A stretch of DNA of 64,000 nt from Bryopsis sp. KO-2023 (taxonomy: Eukaryota > Chlorophyta > Ulvophyceae > Bryopsidales > Bryopsidaceae). Shown piece by piece: positions 56,194 to 64,000 of the stretch (position 1 is its first letter; every line of letters begins with the position of its first letter). The stretch lies in contig BSYQ01000007.1 of NCBI GenBank assembly GCA_030272585.1, forward strand, positions 810,001 to 874,000, read 5' to 3'. Made by a program: the position numbers and the translations under genes. The notes under the pieces are model-generated. The model was not told the origin of the DNA, made no database searches, and saw only the letters and a program-made list of their open reading frames with translations.

Positions 56194-57975
56194 CTGTGAA
56201 GGCATGCTGTCTATCTGTTTCCAAATTTCCGTCTCGCTCTCAAATGGGCCCCACTTACATATCAATGACAGCTTGCTTTGCCAATCCTCATTGTAAAGAA
56301 TTCTGATATAGCCCAAAATAAAAACACAGCAACGTCAGCTCAGCGTATGCTGTTTGGATTGCACATACCAGAGGATATATATATAACAAAGCTCGCAGAA
56401 TTTGGCCTCTCGTGTAAACCACATAATGATGTTTGTTTGTAAACCACATGGTCAATGTGAATCGCTCCCCCCACTCCACTTCTTCAACGCAATGTATGTT
56501 TGATTCACCCTCTGAATAGGCAACGACCCTACCGGCTTTCGGAGTGACATTGGTTGGATTTCCATCTTGAAATCGAAAATCTCCACCACCGAATTCCTTC
56601 CCCGCATTGTTGAGGTACTCTCTGTATTTCGTTGAAACACAAGAAACTGGCTGCCGCAAATGCATGTTCCATCAAGACATTAACAAAGAATTCGAGATGG
56701 GGGAGTTAAATTATCTCCAGACATGCTTCTGACAACAGCAACATCTTCCAGCATGCATCTTCCAGCAGCAACACGAATAAGGATACTGGACCCTTGCCAT
56801 GAGAGATTTCAATTCGATTACAATGGAGTTGGGGTGGCTTGCATTCTATCCAGCCTATGCACCACCCCCAAGCAGCATGACCCAGTGATGACATATCTCC
56901 ACCAAGATTCAAACCCCAGACCATCTTCTCAACGGAACCCATCACCAAAGTAAACACAAAAAGAAAAACCACTCGTTTAATTGCTGGTCTCACCACAAGA
57001 GAGATATATATATGTAGTGGCTCTATATATCAGAGTTGTGCGCTGTTGCAACGGCGCACAACTTTCGCTCCAAGTGACGCTCCCAATCGCCAATCAGCTC
57101 GTCGACGCTCGTGCGTTTGAGATTTTACAATCGCGTCACATCATTAAAAAATGTGTGAGAGTCGTGCCGACGTCGTTTTTGCGACAACGACAACGGCCGT
57201 TAACCGTTAACGCCGTTAACGGCCGTTGTCGTTGTCGCAAAAACGACTTCGGCACAACTCTGCTATATATCTATATATAAAAAGAAAAAGATAAAATGAA
57301 CTTCTTCCCCCAACACTTCTGAAAAAGATAAAATGAACTTCTTCCCAACACTTTTTTTTTTTTTTTAATCTTTCTTTCTCAAGATTCCCAACACTTTTTT
57401 CTTTTTTCATCGCCAGTTTCTTTTCCCACCTCTAGAAAATCTTCGCCCTTCACCCCCTCTAGAAAAGCTACGGCTGTTCAACCCTGATTGCGTCACAGTT
57501 TTCTGAGCTGGTGCTAAATCACCAACTGGGTAATTTTCATTACTGAGACACTCCGGGATGGGATGCTCCAACAACAGTCCTTTGCTCTCCAAATCCGTGA
57601 GATACCGCAGGGTCGAGTTTAACATCTGGAAACATATCAACACGTATGTCGATCCGTCATTCTTGTTTAGTTTATTTACTTTACAATCAACATGTTTTTT
57701 TGGTCTTTTTGTTTTGATATCAATATTTTTGAAAAAATTCATGGAGGGTGGGAGTTGCTGACGTTCCTCATTTCAGTGAAGCTACCAGTTTCACCAAAAA
57801 ACAGGGGATTCAAAAGAGTGCAAGAAAGGAAGAATTCGATTGAAAGGGAAATCAGCCTTACCATCGATTGGACCTCCGTGTTACAAAAACCTCCCTGAAC
57901 CCTTCCTCGAAGTCTCTTTAACCCATCAAACCTCCCACTCATTGATGGGACCCTTGACCTAATGTCATCAGGGCG
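56194..57975 (-). CDS. 2OG-Fe(II) oxygenase (prolyl-hydroxylase-like), partial model
   Basis: The best exon (about 56625-56430) reads YLNNAGKEFGGGDFRF, VTPKAGRVVAYSEGESNIHCVEEV and GERFTLTMWF. This is the C-terminal half of a double-stranded beta-helix oxygenase, with the second metal-binding His (IHCV) and the 2OG-binding Arg (GERF). Upstream coding-like segments on the same strand are at 57970-57860 (SGRFDGLKRLRGRVQGG, ending at a GT donor) and 57635-57505 (LNSTLRYLTDLESKGLLLEH). I could not find the HxD exon. A later segment (56290-56194, KLSLICKWGPFESETEIWKQ) may be its end or a MORC fragment. The gene may be incomplete, and the foldback element at 57002-57280 would lie in an intron. Confidence 0.5.
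57002..57280. mobile_element. Foldback/MITE-like element with nested hairpins
   Basis: Ends are inverted copies: CTATATATCAGAGTTGTGC on the left (about 57021-57040) and GCACAACTCTGCTATATATC on the right (about 57252-57271), both in TA-rich flanks. Inside the right part is a near-perfect palindrome: arms 57163-57204 and 57215-57255 around a 10-nt loop, rich in AACGGCCGTTAAC. A smaller hairpin sits in the left end (57033-57062). No coding capacity. Typical of non-autonomous DNA elements that fold back. Confidence 0.65.
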
Positions 57976-58188
57976 AGACACCAGGGTTCTTGAGCTATAG
58001 GATCTCCTATTGGGATCCTATGGACCTTAAGCTCTGACTAGGCTATTACTAGCCCGTAGCTAGTCTGTATCTATGCTTTCTATGCTTTTTTTTTTCCCCT
58101 GTAGCTTGTGCTTGTGCTTTGCTTTTTGCTTTTTTGATATGTATTGTTTTTCCCTCCCCAAACAGGATTTTGAAGACAACCCTTCACT

Positions 58189-58193
58189 CCAAA
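58189..58193. repeat. Target-site duplication (left) of the TRIM
   Basis: CCAAA directly before the first LTR; the same five bases follow the second LTR at 59268-59272. Confidence 0.85.
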
Positions 58194-58365
58194 TGTTATG
58201 AGTGATTTTAACGGATCGGGTTCATTGGCGGCTATGTTGTAACGCCAAGTGGTTAGCGGTTAGAGTGGGGAACCGTTAGACTGAGATTGACTTGATTGGA
58301 CGAGTCGTATAAAGGTGAACGGATGATTGTATGGAACAGTGTGTATTATTTTGAGCGACATAACA
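58194..58365 (+). repeat. TRIM 5' LTR
   Basis: 172 bp, TGTTATGAGT to CATAACA. It contains GTATAAAGG (about 58308-58316) as a TATA-like box. Confidence 0.92.
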
Positions 58366-58367
58366 TT

Positions 58368-58380
58368 TGGTTTCGGAGCT
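58368..58380 (+). other. TRIM primer-binding site
   Basis: TGGTTTCGGAGCT follows the LTR after two bases. Its first 12 bases equal the site of the Ty3/gypsy element at 18464. Confidence 0.75.
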
Positions 58381-58514
58381 ACACCTATCACGAAAACGGA
58401 AACAGCTGACCAGCCAGCACAGCAGAAACTACCCACGCTCTCAGCTCATCGCAGTCGCACAAGAAAGAGAGTGACTTGAGACAACCCACGCAAAAAGTCG
58501 TCACAACAAACGTT

Positions 58515-58811
58515 ATGGACCCCGAACAAAGACAAGCTATCGTCCCATACGACCGAGCGTCGTCGCCAGATACGGAGTATTCGAGTATCGAGGAAGATGA
58601 AGCTCCTCCTGCACAACAATTTGTCGTCAATAACGTGCAGAACGTGCAACACATACAAAACGTGGTGCATGTGGATGACCGCGTGCAAGTGGCGGCACTG
58701 GTGGAACATGTTGAACAGCGACGAGTCCACGTGAAACATCATGTCCAAGCCGTGCAGAACCGACAAGGAGAGGTGGAAGCTGGAGTCCACCAAGAGTCCA
58801 CGTTTTGCTAA
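58515..58811 (+). CDS. Short gag-like ORF in the TRIM
   Basis: About 98 codons from ATG 58515, opening MDPEQRQAIVPYDRASS, acidic then Val/Gln/His-rich. A second open stretch in another frame (about 58790-59060; VGRHFGRVAEEFDNRLEIVN) is heptad-like. Together they resemble the N-terminal and coiled parts of a gag gene, with a frameshift between them. No zinc knuckle. Whether any protein is made is unknown. Confidence 0.4.
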   Translation: MDPEQRQAIVPYDRASSPDTEYSSIEEDEAPPAQQFVVNNVQNVQHIQNVVHVDDRVQVAALVEHVEQRRVHVKHHVQAVQNRQGEVEAGVHQESTFC

Positions 58812-59082
58812 CGTGGCTGGACTTCGTGAGGATGTTGGTCGTCATTTCGGCAGGGTCGCGGAGGAATTCGACAACCGACTCGAGATCGTTAACCAGAATC
58901 GGCTCGATGATCGGGATTATGCCGAAGGGGTGGCCCGCGAAAAAGTTCACGCTCTGGAGGAAAGGGTCGGAGACGAGATGCATGATTGTATGGGCAGTCG
59001 TAAGTGCAGTCGATCGTTTGTTCTGGATTGGTATCATCAGGGCTCGATTTTTCAAAAGATTTCGCAGATGCTCAAGGTAGTC

Positions 59083-59095
59083 ATGGGGGGAGAAG
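59083..59095 (+). other. TRIM polypurine tract
   Basis: The purine run GGGGGGAGAAG lies one or two bases before the second LTR. Expected plus-strand primer. Confidence 0.75.
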
Positions 59096-59096
59096 T

Positions 59097-59267
59097 TGTT
59101 ATGAGTGATTTTAACGGATCGGGTTCTTGGCGGCTATGTTGTAACGCCAAGTGGTTAGCGGTTAGAGTGGGGAACCGTTAGACTGAGATTGACTTGATTG
59201 GGCGAGTCGTATAAAGGTGAACGGATGATTGTATGGAACAGTGTGTATTATTTTGAGCGACATAACA
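59097..59267 (+). repeat. TRIM 3' LTR
   Basis: 171 bp, same ends as the 5' copy, one base shorter (ggttcttgg versus ggttcattgg). Confidence 0.92.
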
Positions 59268-59845
59268 CCAAAAACTGAAAAATTACTTAAAGAAACAGGG
59301 GACAAAATTCTGGCAAGAAAACATTGAGCATGCCTCCACCCTCCGACTGAGCAACGTCTCACCGCCGTTACAAATCTTGCAGAGAGATGCTGGCTCGCGT
59401 GGTGCACAACTGCGAAATGAGGTATATCAAACGCTTCTCATGTTTCTGATAAAAAGAATGCACCGTAGCAGGCCTTACTCATGATCCGCGGAGTGCTCGT
59501 TATTTTCCAATAACAAATATATAAGGGTTTTTTTTTGTAATACCTGTTTGCCATGGGAGGGCTTGTTACAGCTCTGTGGATACGAGCAGTTTGCAACGGT
59601 ACTGATGGGGGGCTTTGGTCGGTCACGAACACAGGGAACACACGAAGGGAAAATGTATTAAACAGAAGATGTTCAAACCTAGAACAACGACCTATAAGTA
59701 CTTCCATCCTCACTGGTACAGTGTGTACAATGAGACGACCTACAGTGATACAATCGTACACTGATGTGACCTAGGTCGCGTCCCTTAATCTAGGCCTGAT
59801 CCAAGTCAGACATACGATCGTCTGTACTACAACGCGGCTACAGGC

Positions 59846-61107
59846 CTCCACGAAATCAACTTCAAGGTATCCGATTGCCCCCCCTTCCGACAGAGGAGGC
59901 ACTGGAGTAGACATTCCAGTATGGTTTTATCAATCGGTTTCAATGATACACGCAAAAGCCACTCACGTTGTGTGAGGGGCCTCCACCGCAAATCCAACTT
60001 TCACACCGACCACGACGGGCCCTGGAAATCCATCACCGAATAGCAACAATTAGTTGTCAAAAAATCCCCCCCTTCAAAGAGCACAAAGCCACAATTCATG
60101 GTCGGAACTGAATCCGGCAATCGTCCATCCCAACATACAAGATCAATTGAAGCCCTTCAACAAATCTTTCCTTTTCCTTTCCTTCTTTTATGCAATTAGC
60201 AAATATACCACACGTTACACAAGCACTCGGATCCTGGTGCTTACCAATTCTTTCCTGATCCTCCTCGTGCACTTGCCTTGGCCGGTACTCATAGTTGATA
60301 ATACGCTTCATGCCATTGCTCACAGGCACGCGCAACACATTATCCCCACGAATCGAGATGTGGAAATTCTGACAGCAAAATAAAAAAAAATAAAAATTAA
60401 TATAATTTTTTCTGATCAAATAAAAAAAATATTAGCAAACCACGCTTCTACAAATAATCAGCAACAGTATTTGGAACATGCATGCACTCACGTCCGTCCA
60501 TTTGAGGTACAGTATCCCAATGTAGGACCTCAGAGAATGCCTGTAGGAATGGCATCGTCTCATTCCTTCATCCATTTTGATTTCGTCATCAATTCTGCGT
60601 TTTCTGGTCATCGACTTCAGAACCTCTTCGTCCCCTCCCCGCCGTCGAATGTCCTTCTCGTCCGTCACGTTCTCCGATGTCTGCCACAGGTTCCAAATAT
60701 ATACACGTGTTCCCTTGGAAAACCTACAGCAAATTGAAAAGAAAAAAATGGAGGTACTTCATTTCGAAGATCAAACTATCGGAGACCTAAAAACCAAAGA
60801 TTAAGATGGCACTTCGCATGCATCCCAAAGATCGAAACAAAACAGTTTCTTCTTGTTCAGTCCAGTGTCATTTCATACCTTTGACATCGCCATCTTGCTG
60901 ACACAAGAAAAAGCATAGGAAAGAAATCGAATCCAGGTTCCTGGTCTCAGGTGCAATATGTTTGCAAACCTTTTCAAAAATAGGCAACTTTAGCAACACC
61001 ACTTCCTGTGTCCATTTCATCCCCATACCCAAACAACAGGAGACCACGCGACCGAAACAGCACCACCGACGGCCGAAAGAGCGACCGCAACGGCCCCATC
61101 CTCTCAC
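59846..61107 (-). pseudogene. MORC-type GHKL ATPase, decayed and 5'-truncated
   Basis: MORC proteins compact chromatin and silence transposons in plants. Minus-strand exons cover the transducer part. One (about 60735-60480) reads FSKGTRVYIWNLWQ and YRHSLRSYIGILYLKW. The next (about 60375-60245) reads NFHISIRGDNVLRVPVSNG. Then VVVGVKVGFAVEAPH, SGFCVYH, NRLIKPYWNV and YLEVDFVEA follow. In this last part three breaks occur: a frame change at the CACACAAC stretch (59964-59975), a TGA between VYH and NRLI (59940-59942), and a frame change in a run of seven G (59878-59884). Further upstream, SRGLLLFGY and VVLLKLPIFE also sit in different frames. The ATP-binding N-terminal motifs are missing: only about 200 bp separate the last fragment from the ankyrin gene. 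Confidence 0.65.
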
Positions 61108-61304
61108 CTTTCATCGTCCACATCTCAGTGAGTGTTTGATCGTTGTGTGTGTGTGTGTGTGTACTGGAGCACCGATTGCTCCAAGAGATTGGACGGGTCC
61201 AGTACGCTGACAAAGGGAAGGTTGCGTCACAACACCGAGTGCTCTGGAGCTCACGACTTTTGTGGCCCCTCTCGTCGGGTAACTTTCCTCAGTCGCCCAG
61301 TACC
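61108..61304. promoter_or_regulatory. Upstream region of the ankyrin gene
   Basis: About 200 bp, with a (GT)n microsatellite at 61145-61162. It separates the MORC remnant from the ankyrin start; promoter function is inferred. Confidence 0.35.
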
Positions 61305-63174
61305 ATGGCGAGAATCTCTGATAAGTTTGGCGCCGCCATCAGGTGCGGAATTCCTCTTTTCTCAAGTCGCGGATCGGATGGAGGCACCAGTAATGTCAAG
61401 TTTGTTGTGCGATCTTCATGCTTGATTGGCTGTGTGTTTGTCACTGATTTCTGCTGAGATTGGGTTGTTCCTAGGTACATTACAAGCATGGGGCAAACAG
61501 GATCCACCCTGGGTGGCAGTCCTCTTGTGCAAGCGGCTCTATCTGGTGACAATGAAATGATTTACAGACTCATTGCTGCTGGAGGCAGCCCTGTCGAGAT
61601 GATCACAGCAAAAGTAAACCAAACAAATTTCTAAAATCAATCAGATTACCACACACAATTGATTTTGATCTCAACCTGTTTTTCCTCTCCTCCCCACATG
61701 TTAAGCAAGCCACTTTCGCTGGATCCCAAATACGAATTGTTGGGGGGTGGGGGGTGTAACACAATGAGTGGGTTTGCTTTTAGGGATATGGGCAGATTTC
61801 ACCCATCATTGCTGCCATTCATAACAACCACAAAGAAACAGCTCAGCTTTTGCTGGAAAACATGACACCGTCGGAGCTCAGCATTCGATATGGATCCAAG
61901 AAACTACCAGCCCTGCATGTGGCCTGCAGCATGGGGCACGATGAAATTTGCGAATCCTTACTCAGAAAAGGGGCTGACATTCGCCTGCCTGATGCCGATG
62001 GAAACACTGCTCTAATGGCGGCCGTTACTGGAGGAAATCTGAGCACGGTTTGGATCGTGACTGAGAAAGCTAAGAGTCTGGGGCTTACTGATGTGCTGGA
62101 CGAGGGGAACAACAAGGGGCAGACTGCATTGCATCTGGCATGTGATAAGGGGAACATGGCCATGGTTTCCTGCCTGTTGAAGGAGGGTGCTGATCCAAAC
62201 AAACCTATGAAAGGGAGAGGTCGATCTGGACAAACTCCACTGTGGGTGGCTGCCCTTGCTGGGCACGCCGATGTTGTGCAGGTAATGATAAAATGCACTC
62301 AGATAACCGCTCAAAATAACATGAGTGGCTGTTTTTGCTCTATTGCCGAAAGACACTTGGAGAGAGGAATGGAGGAGTGATTGAAGGAGTTTGTGTTTTA
62401 CAGGCACTGCTAACAGCTGGGAGCCGCATTCACATGGATCAAGAAGACCGCAGAGGCTTAACACTGCTCCACCAGGCTGTTCTCAGTAACTATCCCCAAA
62501 TCGTGAAGCTTTTGGTAGAGCATGGGGTTCATCTAGAAACTGGACACACCCAGGAAGGTGACCCTTCTCCATTCCTGCATTACACGGTCGATTTCCCCAC
62601 CCCGGCATTGCTGGCTGCAGCGTATGGCCGTGTGGAATGTTTAAAAGCCATTTTGGATGGCCCCCAGGGCGATGTGGATTTGATTTTGGAGAAACCCGGG
62701 AGACTTGATGTGGTGGCTGTAGTGGTTGAACGACTGACTGGGAGGGTCCCAGAGAGTGCTGAGCCACCCATGGCTTGGGCTATTCAATATCCATGTAAAT
62801 TTGTCAAGAAATCGATGAAGGTCATGGGGGTGGGTCCGAACGTTCAGTTTATGTCAGGGACCGATCACATGGAGGTTGGACATGTGGAATGTGTGGAGCT
62901 TTTGCTCCGGGCTGGCGCAGGAATGACATCAGATCAGCGGGCCACTCTCGAAAAAAATATCGGGAGATTGAGAAGGGAGGGAAAGGGCGGACAAGCCATC
63001 GCCAGCATCAGATCCAGCATTGGAAATGGACTGAGGCAATGTGCGAGGTGTGGAATGCTGGGGTTGTGGCCACCGCAAGGCTCTGATGGGGAAATGTTTT
63101 GCTCGGAGAGATGCAGGAGTGTCCATGAGCGAATGAAGGCCCCACCAGCAATTGTGACTGCTGGATCTGACTAA
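61305..63174 (+). CDS. Ankyrin-repeat protein with C-terminal MYND-like zinc finger
   Basis: The start exon 61305-61342 (MARISDKFGAAI) splices in phase to YITSMGQTGSTLGGSP, then further exons from about 61783 and 62404. At least six ankyrin units are seen, for example SPLVQAALSGDNEMIYRLIA, PALHVACSMGHDEICESLL, TALHLACDKGNMAMVSCLL and TPLWVAALAGHADVVQ, then LTLLHQAVLSNYPQIVKLL. The tail has CARCGMLGLW and FCSERCRSVHERM, a Cys pattern like a short MYND/treble-clef finger. Both modules bind proteins. Function unknown. About 5 exons; the stop is at 63172-63174. Confidence 0.8.
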
Positions 63175-64000
63175 GGATCGATCCACAGGATCGTATGTGA
63201 CTGTGTACGGTGTCCGTTTTTTTTTCTTTTACTGGGGGAAGGGGGATTTTGTCAGAAACAAATGTGGGATGCATGTTCTTTAGCGAGTGTATACTAGGTC
63301 AGGAATGCGGGGGAGGGATGGTTTTGTGAAGGGTGGGGCTGCGTTGGTGCGAAGAGATTATTCTTGTTCAGGTTTTTATTGAACAATGTATGCTTGAGGG
63401 GCATTTGTCAGGATCTGATGGATGTTGAATCGTGTTTTGATCCACTGCATGTTCAGAAAACGTACCTTGTGCTGTAACATCTTCAGATAAACAGTTGTGC
63501 TAGTGCATATGGGTTTTGAGTTTGTCATTTTGAACTCATTTTTAGAAATGCATCAATTTCATTTTAGAAATGAAGTCACGTGATTTCTGTCATCGGTTTC
63601 TTTCTGCCTTTGCGCGCCAAACCCTAAAAACACCACATGCACTGACCCCCGTCCCTTTTAAACATTGGGGGGGTTTCCGCTATAGAGGTACGAAGAAAGC
63701 GATGGCCCATCCCAAGTCACTGGCTGCATAGCGTGTAACCTCCGCTCATTACTAAACCCAAAACCGTCACATGTTCACTACACATAATCCCCTCTCTTAA
63801 ATCTGCCTTGCTCAAGAAACTTGCACACATCTTCAGAATTCAAGCATTTTCCTGTTTCTGCAATCCTTCAGGCTCATTGTACCAGGGCCTTGTACAAACA
63901 GAGCTGGGTACTGAAAAAACGATAAGACTGAATTCCAATGGGGAATGAGATTTCTCATTTGGAGGGGGCACTGAAAGCGGAAAAGAGAGAGGTTCGAGCA
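63175..64000. other. Downstream region of the ankyrin gene
   Basis: 3' flank, then sequence with no coding signal. A short inverted or repeated pattern (tcatttttagaaatg and tcattttagaaatgaa at 63536-63572) is present. Confidence 0.35.

Larger units (their letters stand above)
58194..59267 (+). mobile_element. TRIM: miniature LTR retrotransposon, 1074 bp
   Basis: Two short LTRs (58194-58365 and 59097-59267) with TGTTAT...ATAACA ends flank a 0.73-kb interior. A primer-binding site follows the first LTR after two bases, and a polypurine tract (GGGGGGAGAAG) lies just before the second. Five-base target duplication. The LTRs differ by about two positions (one indel, one substitution), so insertion is recent. 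There is no reverse transcriptase, so it must be moved in trans. Confidence 0.93.
58166..59421 (+). pseudogene. Exon of a plus-strand gene split by the TRIM insertion
   Basis: Removing the TRIM and one copy of CCAAA leaves a 177-nt open exon. It has a strong acceptor (ccccaaacag, to 58165), a GT donor (59422) and phase 0 at both ends. The left piece reads DFEDNPSLQ and the right KLKNYLKKQGTKFW and then LRLSNVSPPLQILQ. The charged helix with DFE at its start resembles the segment after the transducer domain in MORC ATPases, but the MORC exons to the right are on the other strand. Upstream and downstream exons were not identified. Confidence 0.55.

Noticed and set aside
59669-59871. Plus-strand open stretches with YFHPHWYSVYN and YYNAATGLHEINF, WW-domain-like
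   Set aside because: The second part is the antisense of the MORC peptide YLEVDFVEA, which has better support; stops separate the two stretches.
61145-61162. (GT)n run as possible regulatory element
   Set aside because: A simple microsatellite with no other sign of function.
1-64000. CRISPR arrays, bacterial operons, tRNA and rRNA genes
   Set aside because: No regularly spaced direct repeats, ribosome-binding-site-led operons, or clear cloverleaf or rRNA motifs were seen; the gene structure is eukaryotic.

Overview
This is nuclear DNA of a photosynthetic eukaryote of the streptophyte (green plant) line. The genes carry many short GT-AG introns. The families point to charophyte algae or a near relative: an expansin, a plant-type FHA2 protein, an augmin subunit 7, an MSL-type mechanosensitive channel, an LRR-extensin-like protein and fasciclin cell-wall proteins with an alga-style cysteine module. 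I cannot name the species. Coordinates of spliced genes come from my own reading of splice sites. Where exon phases add up I say so.

Layout. 0-5 kb: a uracil-DNA glycosylase (+), then a membrane-anchored 2H-phosphoesterase-like protein (-) with an apparent frameshift. 5.6-10.2 kb: a TMEM214-like ER membrane protein (+). 12.6-14.8 kb: a divergent pair, ribosomal P2 (-) and a small mitochondrial COX7c-like protein (+). 15.5-17.9 kb: an LRR/proline-rich cell-wall protein (-), with a young 8.7-kb Ty3/gypsy retrotransposon (17904-26637) inserted just upstream of its likely start. 27.8-30.5 kb: an intron-less protein with a papain-like Cys motif (+) and a small DnaJ-type zinc-finger protein (-). 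32.5-35.3 kb: a secreted three-domain fasciclin protein (+). 36-39.1 kb: augmin subunit 7 (-). 39.7-44.1 kb: FHA2-like protein (-), TPR protein (-) and an unknown protein (+). 45.3-49.6 kb: an expansin fused to a CBM-like domain (-), divergent from a second fasciclin protein (+). 49.6-53.2 kb has no visible gene. 53.2-55.2 kb: an organellar MscS-like channel (-). 56-61.1 kb: a rearranged block with a 2OG-Fe(II) oxygenase (-), a foldback element, a 1.07-kb miniature LTR retrotransposon (TRIM) that splits an exon, and a decayed MORC-type ATPase gene (-). 61.3-63.2 kb: an ankyrin-repeat protein with a MYND-like zinc finger (+).

The genes do not form one pathway. The loose theme is cell wall and surface: LRR-extensin, two fasciclins, and the expansin-CBM protein beside the second fasciclin. 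Several genes are head-to-head with 0.2-0.7 kb between starts, which suggests shared promoters. The best leads are the two LTR elements that share an unusual primer-binding site, the TRIM that splits a 177-nt exon, the MORC gene with several independent lesions, the 2H-like protein, and the expansin in which the normal second domain is replaced. I did not find a defence-type or otherwise clearly new multi-gene system.
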